From the NCBI RefSeq assembly GCF_000691145.1, contig NZ_ASJC01000002.1:372001-436000 (forward strand): a stretch of DNA of 64,000 nt, given 5' to 3'. Below the pieces are notes generated by a model. It did not search any database, had not been told where the DNA came from, and saw nothing but the letters and a program-made list of their open reading frames with translations. Source of the stretch: Bacillus altitudinis 41KF2b. Its GTDB lineage: Bacteria > Bacillota > Bacilli > Bacillales > Bacillaceae. This document shows, piece by piece, positions 1-9,900 of this stretch. The translations under genes and the position numbers were made by a program. How positions within the stretch are numbered: the first letter of the stretch is position 1; the number at the start of each line of letters is the position of its first letter.

Positions 1-117
1 CACTGGATTTGTATTGACACTTCCTGCGATATCCTCCGATGTCTGTAAAGAACCTTTTTCAAGTGATAGCAAGGCCAGAATATGGACAGCGACAGTAAAT
101 CTGCTGCTGATTTTCAT
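1..117 (-). CDS. Rrf2-family transcriptional regulator, N-terminal part only
   Basis: A minus-strand reading frame opens with ATG at 117 after a good ribosome site (AGAGGTGAG) and stays open to the window edge for 39 codons. The protein begins [18 protein letters not shown] and continues with SVNTNPV, the typical start of Rrf2-family winged-helix regulators, closest from memory to B. subtilis YwnA. Family members are small DNA-binding sensors, some carrying Fe-S clusters or redox-active cysteines; the part that would decide this is outside the window. The gene has its own consensus promoter, so it is probably separate from the yvoF operon. The family is clear; which member is not. Confidence 0.8.
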   Translation of the reverse strand, partial: MKISSRFTVAVHILALLSLEKGSLQTSEDIAGSVNTNPV

Positions 118-140
118 GTTTTCTCACCTCTGTTGTAATC

Positions 141-169
141 ATTATAGTTACACCATGTTAGAATGTCAA
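141..169 (-). promoter_or_regulatory. Consensus sigma-A promoter of the Rrf2 gene
   Basis: On the minus strand TTGACA (164-169) is followed by a 17-base spacer and TATAAT (141-146), a perfect match to the sigma-A consensus. The spacer holds an imperfect inverted repeat (TAACA-N3-TGTAA) that could be an autoregulatory operator; that part is inference. The -35 box lies only one base from the T-tract of the yvoF terminator. Confidence 0.8.
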
Positions 170-170
170 C

Positions 171-199
171 AAAAAAGTCTGCCGAGCTACTCAGCAGAC
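171..199 (-). terminator. Intrinsic terminator of the yvoF operon
   Basis: Minus-strand stem of 10 pairs, GTCTGCTGAG against CTCGGCAGAC with one G-U pair and a TAG loop, followed by six T. The loop is the stop codon of yvoF, so the gene end is built into the terminator. Confidence 0.85.
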
Positions 200-705
200 G
201 AAGATTGACGTGCTTCCATTTCCTCTTTCGTATAAATCATCCGCATTGGATTTCCTCCAACAAAGGAGCCTGCCGGAACATCTTTGTTCACAAGAGTTCC
301 TGCCGATACAATCGCACCATCACCAATTGTCACTCCAGGTAGGATCGTTGAATTTGCTCCAATTAACACTTCATCACCAATATAGACTTCCCCAAGCCTA
401 TACTCTTTAATCAAATACTCATGGGACAGAATGGTTGTGTTATAGCCAATCACACTATTTCGACCGACAGTGATTTTCTCAGGAAACATGAGATCGACCA
501 TCACCATTAAAGCAAACGCCGTATCCTCCCCGACTTTCATTCGAAGGAAGGTGCGATAAATCCAATTTTTCATTCCCATAAAAGGCGTATAACGCGCCAG
601 TTGAATAAAGATAAAATTTTTCACAACCTTGAGAAAGGGGACTGTCCGATAGACTTGTCTAAGCGAATTGACCCCTTTGACAGGATAACGATCTGTTTTT
701 CTCAA
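187..705 (-). CDS. yvoF: Hexapeptide-repeat acetyltransferase YvoF
   Basis: Putative acyl-CoA-dependent acetyltransferase of the left-handed beta-helix (LbH) superfamily; the substrate is unknown. The C-terminal half carries hexapeptide repeats (VYIGDEVLIGANSTILPG, then VTIGDGAIVSAGTLV) ending in the VGGNP-R motif common to maltose/galactoside acetyltransferase-like proteins. The chosen start is TTG at 705, which has GGAG nine bases upstream and gives 172 residues, the length I recall for B. subtilis YvoF; an in-frame upstream start at 738 would overlap ppaX by 32 bases. It is the last gene of the hprK-lgt-yvoD-ppaX-yvoF operon, one base after the ppaX stop. Confidence 0.85.
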   Translation of the reverse strand: MRKTDRYPVKGVNSLRQVYRTVPFLKVVKNFIFIQLARYTPFMGMKNWIYRTFLRMKVGEDTAFALMVMVDLMFPEKITVGRNSVIGYNTTILSHEYLIKEYRLGEVYIGDEVLIGANSTILPGVTIGDGAIVSAGTLVNKDVPAGSFVGGNPMRMIYTKEEMEARQSSSAE

Positions 706-706
706 C

Positions 707-1357
707 TTAATCAGCTCCAACAATCGCCAAGAGATCACTCATTTTCTGCAGCATATAATCTGGGCGATGCTTTAACAGGGCTTCTTCTCCCTTAATAGAC
801 CAAGCAACACCTGCTGTTTTCGTCCCTGCCGCTTGACCAGATAAAATGTCGTGATAGTTATCGCCAACCATGATCGCCTCATGCGGATCACTGCCGAGCT
901 TGGATAATGCCAGTTGAACTGGTTCTGGATGCGGCTTTTCATTTTGTACATCATCGAGTGTGACAATGACCTCAAAAAATGGCTCCAATCCAGTCAGCTT
1001 TAATCCCATTAAGACCGTATCACGGATTTTTGTTGTCACAATACCAAGCTTAAACCCTCGATCTTGGAGGATGTTCAACGTGTCTAACACCGTCTCGTAC
1101 TCCGTCACAAGCAGGTCATGCTGTTCATGATTAAACGTTCGATACATCTGGATCATATCATCTGTCAGATTCGGATCCATTGCAGAGAATGTATCAAATA
1201 ATGATGGACCAATGAAATGAAGGATATCCTCACGGCTGTATTGACCAGGGTAATAATGATCAAGCGTATGCTGAAATGAAGCAATAATTAATTCATTTGT
1301 ATTGATTAATGTGCCATCTAAATCAAATAGCACTGTGTTAATAGTTGATTGGTTCAT
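707..1357 (-). CDS. ppaX: Pyrophosphatase PpaX
   Basis: HAD-superfamily inorganic pyrophosphatase of 216 residues. The nucleophile motif DLDGTLINT begins at residue 12, and motif IV reads [11 protein letters not shown]. In B. subtilis PpaX removes the pyrophosphate made when HPr kinase/phosphorylase dephosphorylates HPr(Ser-P) by phosphorolysis, which explains its place in one operon with hprK. The ATG overlaps the yvoD stop (ATGA), so the two are probably translationally coupled; the ribosome site is AGAAAGGAAG. Confidence 0.93.
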   Translation of the reverse strand: MNQSTINTVLFDLDGTLINTNELIIASFQHTLDHYYPGQYSREDILHFIGPSLFDTFSAMDPNLTDDMIQMYRTFNHEQHDLLVTEYETVLDTLNILQDRGFKLGIVTTKIRDTVLMGLKLTGLEPFFEVIVTLDDVQNEKPHPEPVQLALSKLGSDPHEAIMVGDNYHDILSGQAAGTKTAGVAWSIKGEEALLKHRPDYMLQKMSDLLAIVGAD

Positions 1358-2298
1358 ATAGCTTCCTTTCTAACAGCTGCATGTTCCCGCCTCCGCCAAA
1401 TATAGCTGATGGCAGCTGTCAATAAAATAGCAGAAATAAGGCGAATAAGAAGAAGCGGCCAGACTGGAATACCTAATGGAATGAAAATGAGTGTATCTTC
1501 GACCACCGCATGACACGCCACAAGGAAAATGAAAGCAAGCGTTAAATCCTTTTTGCTGACACCGTCCTCTTTCACTGCCTTCATCATGACGCCTGCCCCG
1601 TAGGCAAGACCAATGGTTAAACCTGCCACCATCGTCATAGACGTATTTTCTTTCATTCCAAGCATTCTCGTAAAAGGAGACAGCCACTTAGACAGCGTAT
1701 GGAGCCACCCTAAGTCTCTCATGAATTGAATGATGATCATGAGAGGAATGACAATACAAGCCAGCTGCAGCACACCAAGAACAGCTTTCTGTAAAGCAAG
1801 AAGTACGATCATAAACCAGCTAGAAGGCACATCAGCCGACTGAGCAGCTGTCAGCAAACCATATTGCGCCGGCTCCTCGCCTCCCTGCCAAACGAGGTGA
1901 ATGACAATTGCTGACACGACGGCAAGACTGATTCTGACTAGCAAAATGATAGACACCCGCAGCCCAACCTTCGCCGCCACCGTTGATTCGATGATCAAGT
2001 TGTGACAAAAAGAGAGCATGACCGCTAAAATGAACACTTCCTTCACAGGCAGCTCTAATGTCAAGATGGCTGCAATACCCGCATACAAGTTCAGCATATT
2101 TCCTAAAACAAGCGGAATGGCCGCTTCCCCTGAAAGACCAAACAGACCCATAAAAGGACGGATGAATTGTATCATCCAATCCATCACAGGTGTATGCTGC
2201 AAGATACTAACGAGAATGGTAACCGGAAAAATGACTTTTCCAAGTGTCCAAGTTGTCGATAACCCTGCTTTCAAGCCGTTTTTCCATGTCTCACCCAT
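1354..2298 (-). CDS. yvoD: Nucleoside-recognition (gate) domain membrane protein YvoD
   Basis: Integral membrane protein of 314 residues with about eight hydrophobic segments. It contains two gate-type stretches ([20 protein letters not shown] and [20 protein letters not shown]), as in the nucleoside-recognition domain family, and ends in an RRR basic tail. The transported or sensed ligand is unknown. It lies between lgt and ppaX, 16 bases downstream of lgt and overlapping ppaX by 4. Orthology to B. subtilis YvoD rests on position and sequence; function is not established. Confidence 0.88.
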   Translation of the reverse strand: MGETWKNGLKAGLSTTWTLGKVIFPVTILVSILQHTPVMDWMIQFIRPFMGLFGLSGEAAIPLVLGNMLNLYAGIAAILTLELPVKEVFILAVMLSFCHNLIIESTVAAKVGLRVSIILLVRISLAVVSAIVIHLVWQGGEEPAQYGLLTAAQSADVPSSWFMIVLLALQKAVLGVLQLACIVIPLMIIIQFMRDLGWLHTLSKWLSPFTRMLGMKENTSMTMVAGLTIGLAYGAGVMMKAVKEDGVSKKDLTLAFIFLVACHAVVEDTLIFIPLGIPVWPLLLIRLISAILLTAAISYIWRRREHAAVRKEAI

Positions 2299-2314
2299 CT
2301 CTTATCCCCCTTGC

Positions 2315-3139
2315 TTAATTTGATGAGTTGTTCTCTTTATACGGTATAGATGCATAGCCTTTGATTCTTCTAAACACAATCAGCAAAACAGCCACTGCAA
2401 ATATGGCAATTGAAATCATCTGTGCAATTCGAAGATGCTCAGTCAGCATTAAGCTGTCTGTTCTCATTCCCTCAATGAAGAAACGGCCGATTGAATACCA
2501 GATTAAATAAGACAAGAACATTTCGCCTCGACGCAATGATGTTCTACGTAATAAGATTAATATCAAAACGCCTGCGATATTCCATAATGATTCATATAAG
2601 AACGTAGGGTGATAGTAGGTCCCGTCAATGTACATCTGATTAATAATAAACTCAGGCAGGTGCAAATTTTCTAAAAAGGCTCTTGAAACAGCCTCACCAT
2701 GCGCTTCCTGATTAATAAAGTTCCCCCAGCGCCCGATGGCTTGCCCTAGTAAAATACTAGGCGCTGCGACATCGGCAATTTTCCAAAAGGACACCTTCCT
2801 CACTTTAGTAAAGACAATCGCTGTCAGCACCGCCCCTATCAGTCCGCCATGTATGGCAATTCCGCCATTCCAAATCTTGATGATTTCATTTGGGTGCTGC
2901 TGATAATAATCCCATTCAAAGGATACATAATAAATTCGTGCACAAATAATGGCGATAGGAATGGCAAATAAGATGAGATCAATAAACATATCTTTATTGA
3001 TGCCTCTTTTTTCACACTCCCTTAATGCGAGCCAGAGTCCAAGCAGCGCTCCGACCCCAATAATCACACCATACCAATGAACCGAAATAGGTCCGAGCTG
3101 AAAAGCAATCGGATCAATTGGTTGAATTGCTTCATTCAT
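2315..3139 (-). CDS. lgt: Prolipoprotein diacylglyceryl transferase Lgt
   Basis: Membrane enzyme (274 residues, about seven transmembrane segments) that transfers diacylglyceryl from phosphatidylglycerol to the lipobox cysteine of prelipoproteins, the first step of lipoprotein maturation. The Lgt signature [13 protein letters not shown] lies at about residues 130-145, and YHPTFLYES and GEMFLSY follow in the expected order. The ATG at 3139 is 11 bases after the hprK stop. Likely substrates in this window are the lipobox proteins at 24102-25085 and CccB. Confidence 0.96.
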   Translation of the reverse strand: MNEAIQPIDPIAFQLGPISVHWYGVIIGVGALLGLWLALRECEKRGINKDMFIDLILFAIPIAIICARIYYVSFEWDYYQQHPNEIIKIWNGGIAIHGGLIGAVLTAIVFTKVRKVSFWKIADVAAPSILLGQAIGRWGNFINQEAHGEAVSRAFLENLHLPEFIINQMYIDGTYYHPTFLYESLWNIAGVLILILLRRTSLRRGEMFLSYLIWYSIGRFFIEGMRTDSLMLTEHLRIAQMISIAIFAVAVLLIVFRRIKGYASIPYKENNSSN

Positions 3140-3150
3140 ATAGACAGCTC

Positions 3151-4083
3151 CTATTCATCCTGGCCATTGTCTTCAATGACATCGGCAAGTTTACTTGTAA
3201 ATTGTTCCGCTGCATTATGTCCCATTCGTTTCAATCTGAAATTCATTGCAGCTACCTCGATGATGACCGCTAAATTTCGTCCCGGACGTACAGGGATGGT
3301 CAGCTTTGGTACATCTGTATCGATGATTCGCATTTTTTCTTCCTCAAGTCCTAAACGGTCATACTGTTTGCCTTGTTCCCAAAGCTCAAGGTTCATAACA
3401 ATCGTAATTCTCTTATAGCTTCTGACAGCGCCCGCTCCAAATAAGGTCATCACATTAATAATGCCTAATCCACGGATTTCTAGAAGGTGCTCAATCAGCT
3501 CTGGTGCGCTTCCAACTAACGTATCCTGATCCTCTTGCCTGATTTCCACGCAATCGTCTGCAACCAGCCTGTGCCCTCTCTTCACCAATTCTAAAGCCGT
3601 TTCACTTTTACCTACGCCACTTTTTCCAATTAACAGCACACCTACACCATATACATCCACGAGTACGCCATGAATCGCAGTCGTTGGTGCAAGCTTGCTT
3701 TCTAAGAAGTTCGTTAATCGACTCGAAAGCCTTGTCGTTTTTAAGCTTGAGCGTAAAACCGGCACTCCATTTTCGTTTGAAGCTTCGATCAATTCCTTTG
3801 GTACTTCACGATCTCGTGACAAAATGATGGCAGGGGTAATATCTGTACAAAGAGACATCATTCTCTGCTTTCGTTCGCGTTCTGGGAGCTGTTCAAAAAA
3901 AGAAAGCTCTGTCTTCCCTAAAAGTTGAACTCTTTCTTTTGGGTAATATGTAAAATATCCAGCCATTTCAATACCTGGTCTGGAAAGGTCACTGATTGTA
4001 ATGGGACGATTAATCCCTTCTTCCCCACTTACCAGTTCAAGATGAAATTGTTCCATTATGTCCTTCGTACGAACTTTCGGCAC
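3151..4083 (-). CDS. hprK: HPr(Ser) kinase/phosphorylase
   Basis: Bifunctional enzyme that phosphorylates HPr and Crh on Ser46 with ATP or pyrophosphate and reverses this by phosphorolysis; it is the sensor of carbon catabolite repression in Firmicutes. Walker A GKSGVGKS lies at about residues 153-160, and the HPrK signature [10 protein letters not shown] follows. A GTG start at 4083, six bases after AAAGGAGGA, gives 310 residues, the B. subtilis length; an upstream ATG at 4104 would add seven residues and place this ribosome site inside the gene. It is the first gene of the operon. Confidence 0.96.
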   Translation of the reverse strand: MPKVRTKDIMEQFHLELVSGEEGINRPITISDLSRPGIEMAGYFTYYPKERVQLLGKTELSFFEQLPERERKQRMMSLCTDITPAIILSRDREVPKELIEASNENGVPVLRSSLKTTRLSSRLTNFLESKLAPTTAIHGVLVDVYGVGVLLIGKSGVGKSETALELVKRGHRLVADDCVEIRQEDQDTLVGSAPELIEHLLEIRGLGIINVMTLFGAGAVRSYKRITIVMNLELWEQGKQYDRLGLEEEKMRIIDTDVPKLTIPVRPGRNLAVIIEVAAMNFRLKRMGHNAAEQFTSKLADVIEDNGQDE

Positions 4084-4191
4084 GCTTCTTCCTCCTTTTA
4101 TCACAGGCGTTTCAGAAATACAGCTCTATTTTATCACTTTCAATGATGAACCCAAAACAGTATTTTATCCTGATCCTGTTTCAACACATTT

Positions 4192-4207
4192 ACTGGTATA
4201 GACAACT
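4192..4207. promoter_or_regulatory. dre-type operator for NagR upstream of nagA
   Basis: ACTGGTATAGACAACT is an imperfect 16-bp palindrome of the kind bound by GntR/HutC repressors of amino-sugar genes (NagR/YvoA, DasR). It overlaps a TATACT -10 candidate (4207-4212) about 50 bases before nagA, so bound repressor would block initiation. Release by glucosamine-6-P or GlcNAc-6-P is family knowledge. Confidence 0.7.
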
Positions 4208-4259
4208 ATACTTAAAAAAGGTAAACTGAATCTAACGACGAGAATAAGGGGGCACAATC

Positions 4260-5450
4260 ATGAGCAGTTCTTTATTGCTCTCCAATATTCATATTGTGAC
4301 AAAGACAGAAATCATTAAAAACGGTTTTGTCGGTTTACGCGATGGCAAGATCGACTATATTTCAACATCACCGCCGACAGGAAATTATGAAAAAGTATAT
4401 ATTTCCCGGGAAAACTTTTATTTACTCCCCGGAATGATTGATATTCACATCCATGGGGGATATGGTGCAGATATGATGGATGCGACACCAGAAGCCATGA
4501 ATACGCTTGCTGATCACTTACCCGCAGAAGGAACGACAAGCTTTTTAGCAACAACCATTACACAAAATCATCAAGAGATTGAGCAAGCACTTAAAAATGT
4601 CGCACAGTGGAGACCCTATAATGAAAAGCAAGCTGGAAGGCAGGCACAATGTTTAGGCATTCATCTAGAAGGTCCTTTTATTTCTAAAGATAAAGCTGGA
4701 GCGCAGCCTGCCCAATGGATTACACAGGCTAACCTTCCTCTTTTTGAGAAATGGCTGAGTGCATCTGATCAGCTGATTCGAATTGTCACTTTTGCACCTG
4801 AGGAAGATACTGATTTTGCATTTCTTTCCCTGCTAAAAGAAAAAAATATCATTCCTTCTATTGGACATACAAATGCTCCTCATGACATGATTGAACTAGC
4901 AGCAAAGCACGGTGCGCGTCATGTCACGCATCTTTATAATGCGATGAGTTCATTTCAGCATCGTGAGCCAAATGTTGCAGGGGCTGCGCTTACAAACGAA
5001 AAGCTTTTGACTGAGCTGATTACAGATGGCATTCATTCACATCCTCTTTCCGTAAAGCTTGCGTATTTGGCTAAGGGAAGTGAACGTTTGATCATGATTA
5101 CAGACTCAATGCGTGCAAAAGGACTTGGAGAGGGAACCTACGAATTTGGCGGACAGACTGTGACAGTCAGCGGTGAAAAAGCATTGCTAGCAGATGGAAC
5201 ACTTGCAGGATCGATTTTACAAATGAAAGATGGGGTCAAACGTATGAGACAGATCACACAATGTGGATGGACAGAAATTGCTCAAATGACCTCAACAAAT
5301 GCAGCCACTCAGCTCGGGATCGATCATCAGCTCGGTTCGATCGAAGTTGGAAAACTGGCAGACTTGGTCATTTGGGATGAATCTGGCGAACTCATGATGA
5401 CGATCTGCCATGGACAAATCGTTTATGAAAAAAAGGAGGCCACACACTGA
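4260..5450 (+). CDS. nagA: N-acetylglucosamine-6-phosphate deacetylase
   Basis: Amidohydrolase (396 residues) that deacetylates GlcNAc-6-P to glucosamine-6-P, the entry step for amino-sugar and peptidoglycan recycling. Visible metal and substrate motifs in order are HIHGGYGADMMD, HLEGPF, GHTNA, HLYNAMS and TDSMRAKG. The ribosome site AAGGGGG lies eight bases before the ATG. The stop shares one base with the nagB start (TGATG), so coupling is likely. It is first in nagA-nagB-nagR, controlled by the dre site upstream. Confidence 0.96.
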   Translation: MSSSLLLSNIHIVTKTEIIKNGFVGLRDGKIDYISTSPPTGNYEKVYISRENFYLLPGMIDIHIHGGYGADMMDATPEAMNTLADHLPAEGTTSFLATTITQNHQEIEQALKNVAQWRPYNEKQAGRQAQCLGIHLEGPFISKDKAGAQPAQWITQANLPLFEKWLSASDQLIRIVTFAPEEDTDFAFLSLLKEKNIIPSIGHTNAPHDMIELAAKHGARHVTHLYNAMSSFQHREPNVAGAALTNEKLLTELITDGIHSHPLSVKLAYLAKGSERLIMITDSMRAKGLGEGTYEFGGQTVTVSGEKALLADGTLAGSILQMKDGVKRMRQITQCGWTEIAQMTSTNAATQLGIDHQLGSIEVGKLADLVIWDESGELMMTICHGQIVYEKKEATH

Positions 5451-6175
5451 TGAACATCATCGAATTTGCAGATAAAGATCAATTAGGAAAAGCAGCAGCT
5501 GCTTTCATTGCACGTACCATTGAATCAAAAACAGATGCGGTTCTCGGTCTGGCAACTGGCGGTACACCAATTGATACTTATAAAGAGTTAATTCAGTTGC
5601 ATCAAACAGAACAATTGTCTTTCAAACAAGCAAGAACAGTGAATCTGGATGAGTACGTGGGAATTGATCCAAATCATGAAAATAGTTATATGACTTACAT
5701 GAAGCGTCATTTATTCGACCATATTGATCTCCCATCAGATCAATATTTCCTCCCCAATGGTGCTGCTGCTCACTTGGAAGAAGAGTGCTTAAGGTATGAT
5801 CAGCTCATTGAAGATTTAGGGGGCATTGATCTTCAGCTACTTGGTATCGGACAAAATGGACATATCGGGTTTAATGAACCTGGTACTCCTTTTGACTCAA
5901 AGACGCATGTCGTTCAATTAGATGAACACACTCGCCAAGCCAATGCAAGGTACTTTTCTTCTATTGATGAGGTGCCTACACATGCCATTACAATGGGAAT
6001 TGCAAGCATTCTTTCAAGTAAAAAAATTCTCCTTCTCGCATCAGGAAAATCAAAAGCGGACGTGATACAATATTTAGAACGAACTGAGATTCACCCAGAC
6101 TTCCCTGCATCTGCTCTGAAACTTCATGAAGATGTGACGATTTTTATTGATCGAGAAGCTGGTTCACTACGCTAA
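5450..6175 (+). CDS. nagB: Glucosamine-6-phosphate deaminase
   Basis: Converts glucosamine-6-P to fructose-6-P and ammonia (241 residues), completing GlcNAc catabolism begun by NagA. NagB-family motifs are GLATGGTP (phosphate loop), NLDEYVG and GIGQNGHIGFNEPG. The ATG overlaps the nagA stop by one base and follows AAAAGGAGG. Eighteen bases separate it from nagR. Confidence 0.96.
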   Translation: MNIIEFADKDQLGKAAAAFIARTIESKTDAVLGLATGGTPIDTYKELIQLHQTEQLSFKQARTVNLDEYVGIDPNHENSYMTYMKRHLFDHIDLPSDQYFLPNGAAAHLEEECLRYDQLIEDLGGIDLQLLGIGQNGHIGFNEPGTPFDSKTHVVQLDEHTRQANARYFSSIDEVPTHAITMGIASILSSKKILLLASGKSKADVIQYLERTEIHPDFPASALKLHEDVTIFIDREAGSLR

Positions 6176-6193
6176 ACACGAGAGGATTTTCAC

Positions 6194-6919
6194 ATGTTTA
6201 TTGATAAGCAGTCACCTATCCCCATGTACCATCAGATTATGGAGAACTTGAAAAAGCAGATTGAGGATGGAACGTTAGCACCTGATACACTCATTCCTTC
6301 TGAAAGAGAATATGCCGAACGCTTTGGTATTAGCCGAATGACTGTCAGACAAGCCTTATCGAACCTTGTGAACGAAGGATATTTATACCGGCAAAAAGGA
6401 AAAGGAACATTTGTTAGCCGAAAGAAATTTGAACAACCGCTTCAGGGCTTAACAAGCTTTACAGAAGATATGCGTCAACGTGGGCTCAAACCTTCAAGTC
6501 AGTTGATTGATTTCAAAAAAGTCACATGTCCAGAGCACTTGCTGCAATCATTACAGCTGTCGAACAGTGAAGATGTCTATGAATTAAAACGAATCCGCCT
6601 TGCAAACGATGAACCAATGGCTATTGAAACGAGTTATATACCTGAAAAATTTGCTGGCGAGCTCACAAAGGAACATTTAACTGGATCTTTATATGAATAT
6701 ATAGAAGCGAACACAGGTCTAACCATCGCTCATGCCAAGCAGGAGCTTGAAGCCAATGTTGCTTCAAAGGAAGAGGCTAACGTGCTGTCTATTTCATTAG
6801 GGGACCCTGTTCTCTCCATTGCAAGAACAACTTATTTTCAAAATGACCTTCCATTCGAGTATGTCATGTCCGTTTATAGAGGGGATCGATACAAGCTCAC
6901 TCACACAATGGAAAGATAA
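6194..6919 (+). CDS. nagR: GntR/HutC-family repressor NagR (YvoA)
   Basis: DNA-binding repressor of amino-sugar use (241 residues). The N-terminal winged helix carries PSEREYAERFGISRMTVRQAL and the wing RQKGKGTFV; the C-terminal UTRA domain (about residues 90-235) binds the effector and contains LKRIRLANDEPMAIETSYIP. B. subtilis NagR represses nagAB and nagP and responds to phosphorylated aminosugars. It is the last gene of the operon, closed by a hairpin right after the stop, which makes the system autoregulatory if the dre site controls the whole operon. Confidence 0.94.
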   Translation: MFIDKQSPIPMYHQIMENLKKQIEDGTLAPDTLIPSEREYAERFGISRMTVRQALSNLVNEGYLYRQKGKGTFVSRKKFEQPLQGLTSFTEDMRQRGLKPSSQLIDFKKVTCPEHLLQSLQLSNSEDVYELKRIRLANDEPMAIETSYIPEKFAGELTKEHLTGSLYEYIEANTGLTIAHAKQELEANVASKEEANVLSISLGDPVLSIARTTYFQNDLPFEYVMSVYRGDRYKLTHTMER

Positions 6920-6946
6920 AACTGTGCTCCTGAAAGCACAGTTTTT
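6918..6946. terminator. Bidirectional terminator between nagR and yvnB
   Basis: Stem AAACTGTGCT / AGCACAGTTT with a six-base loop, followed by T on the plus strand and preceded by A, so it can serve both convergent genes. Confidence 0.85.
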
Positions 6947-9900
6947 TATTTCCTAAGAAATGTTGATTGATCATCATTTTTTGTATGAATTTTCCATATA
7001 GGAGAAATCGCTTTCCCTTCGAAACGGTCTTTTGCGACAGTGTACCAATAATATTCTTGATTTGGCTTTAACCCTTTCCATTCAAAGCTTGCTTTTTTAC
7101 CACTTTTCACACCTTTGACCTCTCCAAGAAGAACGTTTGTGTAGACATTCAATTCAAAATAATTGGTTTTAACGGATTTCATTTTTGGTGTTAAATCGAC
7201 ATCAATTGAAAATTCATCTTGATCTCCATACGTTTTTGGATCATAGAAATGTTCTTGATTCAAGTAGGGTGAATATGTGGTGAAATGAAGTTTATTTTTT
7301 TCTTGATCCGCAGTGATCAGCCGCATAAAACCTTGACCGCCTTCAGGACCTGACTGGTAATCTGCAAGGATTTGATATACTTTTCTGTCCACTTTTCCAT
7401 CATGATCATCGTCAATCTCATCTACTTTTCGACTGGCTCCGTGGTAGTGGCCGCTAAATACTGCGACAATATTCGGGTGACGCTTTACCACTTGATGGAA
7501 GATCAAATCTCCAATTGGGCTTCGATTGCCGCTCACTAACAAATACTCATGGAAATTTAAAATGACAATTCGATCTGGATGTTCAGAAATGACTCGATTT
7601 AACCAGTCAATCTCATTTTGCTTGATCCCCCAGCCCATATACACCATCATATAATCATTGCCACCAGCAGAGATAAGATCATAATGACCTCGATTATTTT
7701 GATAGGATTCACCGTAATATGGCTTGTCTTCAAAGCGTTTCGCTCCAAAGTATCTCCCATATTCCCTATAATGGCCGTCTTTGTGTCTGACATCATGATT
7801 ACCAGCTAATACACCGTAAGGAATCTGATGCTGATCTAACACACGCATAAACGTATCGGCACGATTCCACTGCTTATCCTTTGAATCATCCACAATATCA
7901 CCTGTATGGAACACATATTGAATATTTAATGGGTCCCTTTGATCTCTGATCCACTCGACCATTTTTTTGAAGATATGAGGATAACTTCTGGCATAATATT
8001 GAGTATCAGACATCCACACCATCTTATAAGGCTTTAACGTCTTACTGATCTCATCTTGTACAAGCAAATCAAACGTTTGATTTTTCATATACTGTCTGAC
8101 TGACAGCAGCCCTTTCAGGTAAAATTCCTTTTCATCCTTGGCAAAGTGATGAGTGATTTTATCCCACTTTTCTTGCTGATGATTCCAAGCGTACATCGTT
8201 ACCTTTCTCCCTGATAATGAGCTTCCTTTCCATACAGCCTCGACAACATCCTTTTCACGTACATCGTGATGAACCTTGATTTGAAAGCGATGATAAGGAA
8301 AATGCTGTAGATCTTTCGTTTCCACTGATTTACCATCAGCAAATGCAATGCGATTTCTTTCTCGATTAGAAAAAATCATTTCACCTGTTTCATTTAAATG
8401 TTTTGGCGGCTCTGTTTCCGCTGCATATTTGAAAATCTTCATGGACGGATGCAGCGATGTATATTGATAGGCACGGTAAAAGGAGTAATCTAACTGATCA
8501 TTAGTAGGATCATTGGTTAGCACTGTTTGCTTAGATGATTCCTTTTTTGTCCTATCTGACACTCTCTCTGGCGTTTCAGGGTGTTCATGTACCGTCTTAA
8601 AAACCTTTTTCAAAGTTGATTTGTTTCCAGCGGCATCTTTTGCTTTTATCTTCAATGTGTGCTCCCCAGGTTCTAATTCGCTAGAGGACGTTTGATAAGG
8701 CAAAGAGATGGGTTTTCCATCTAAATATGCCTTCATCTCCGCTATATCACTCCAACGATCCGTCACCTTTGCCTTTAACGTAAAGACGCCTTTATATTGG
8801 TCATTTGCCTGTATATTACTCTTGATTTTCGGACCCGTGTTATCGACTTTCACACGTACAGATTGAGATTCGTCTGCAGTTTTAGCCTGAACAACATGTA
8901 CTCCTTCTTTCAGCCTTCTTGTATCCCACTGAATATAGCTTGAAGCATATGCTTGCTTCGGGATTTGAAACTGAAATGCTCTTACTTTCTTAGCGCTTCC
9001 ACCGTCGCCCATTTTCCATTCCTCATGCTGGCTCGCATTTAGAGGCAGAATTTGAGTGCCATTCGATAAAATCATCTGGACATTTTTCAATTCAAAATCA
9101 TCGTGATTTTCTCCAGGAAATCGGTCAAACGGCGATGACTTCGTCCCAGCATGGAATGATATCGTTTGTGGACCTGCCTTTTCTAAGTGTTTTTCTGGTA
9201 TTGGTATCGTATAGGTGCGATACACTTTTGTCGAATCATCAAAAATGGAAAGTAAGTGCTTACCTATAGACACACCATTCTTAAAATATAAATTTGTCCC
9301 TTTGACATCAAATGCAAGATATGGATCTGCTTCAAGTGCAGGGAATACTTGTCGAATCGGTTTTCCATCTATCATTAATTTTATACTTTTTTTCTGATCT
9401 GCTGTTGCTTTTAAGTGAAATACGCCAGAAACCGTATCTCCTTCTTCTACATTCAATCGAAGGCCGTGAGCCTTGCTTACTTGTTCCACATCAATTGTTT
9501 TTTTCATTGTCATTGCTTGATTTTCGCCGTCTGACGCTTCAATCTGATATTCCAATCGTTCTTTACCGATGAGCTCAGGTGAATAAATAATATGGTGAAA
9601 CAGCCGATCATTATGATCCTTTTGAAGCAGCACCTCTTTAAAATCTTCATGACGATTGGTTCGATATCGCAATTTGACCGTTTTGACGGACTGATCATCC
9701 TGCACATCTGCTCTCATTTCAATGCCTTCAGTTGGTTTTATCGGTTGATTGTCTGTCATATCTTCGATCACAGGTTTATGAACATCTTGTGATATTTCTT
9801 TTTTTTCAGTTGGAATTTGTGCTTTTAACACTTTTCCGGGTGTCGGCTCTTCCTCCACTTTCGAGATCAGCTTCATTTGTGTCGTACCATCCATTGGATA

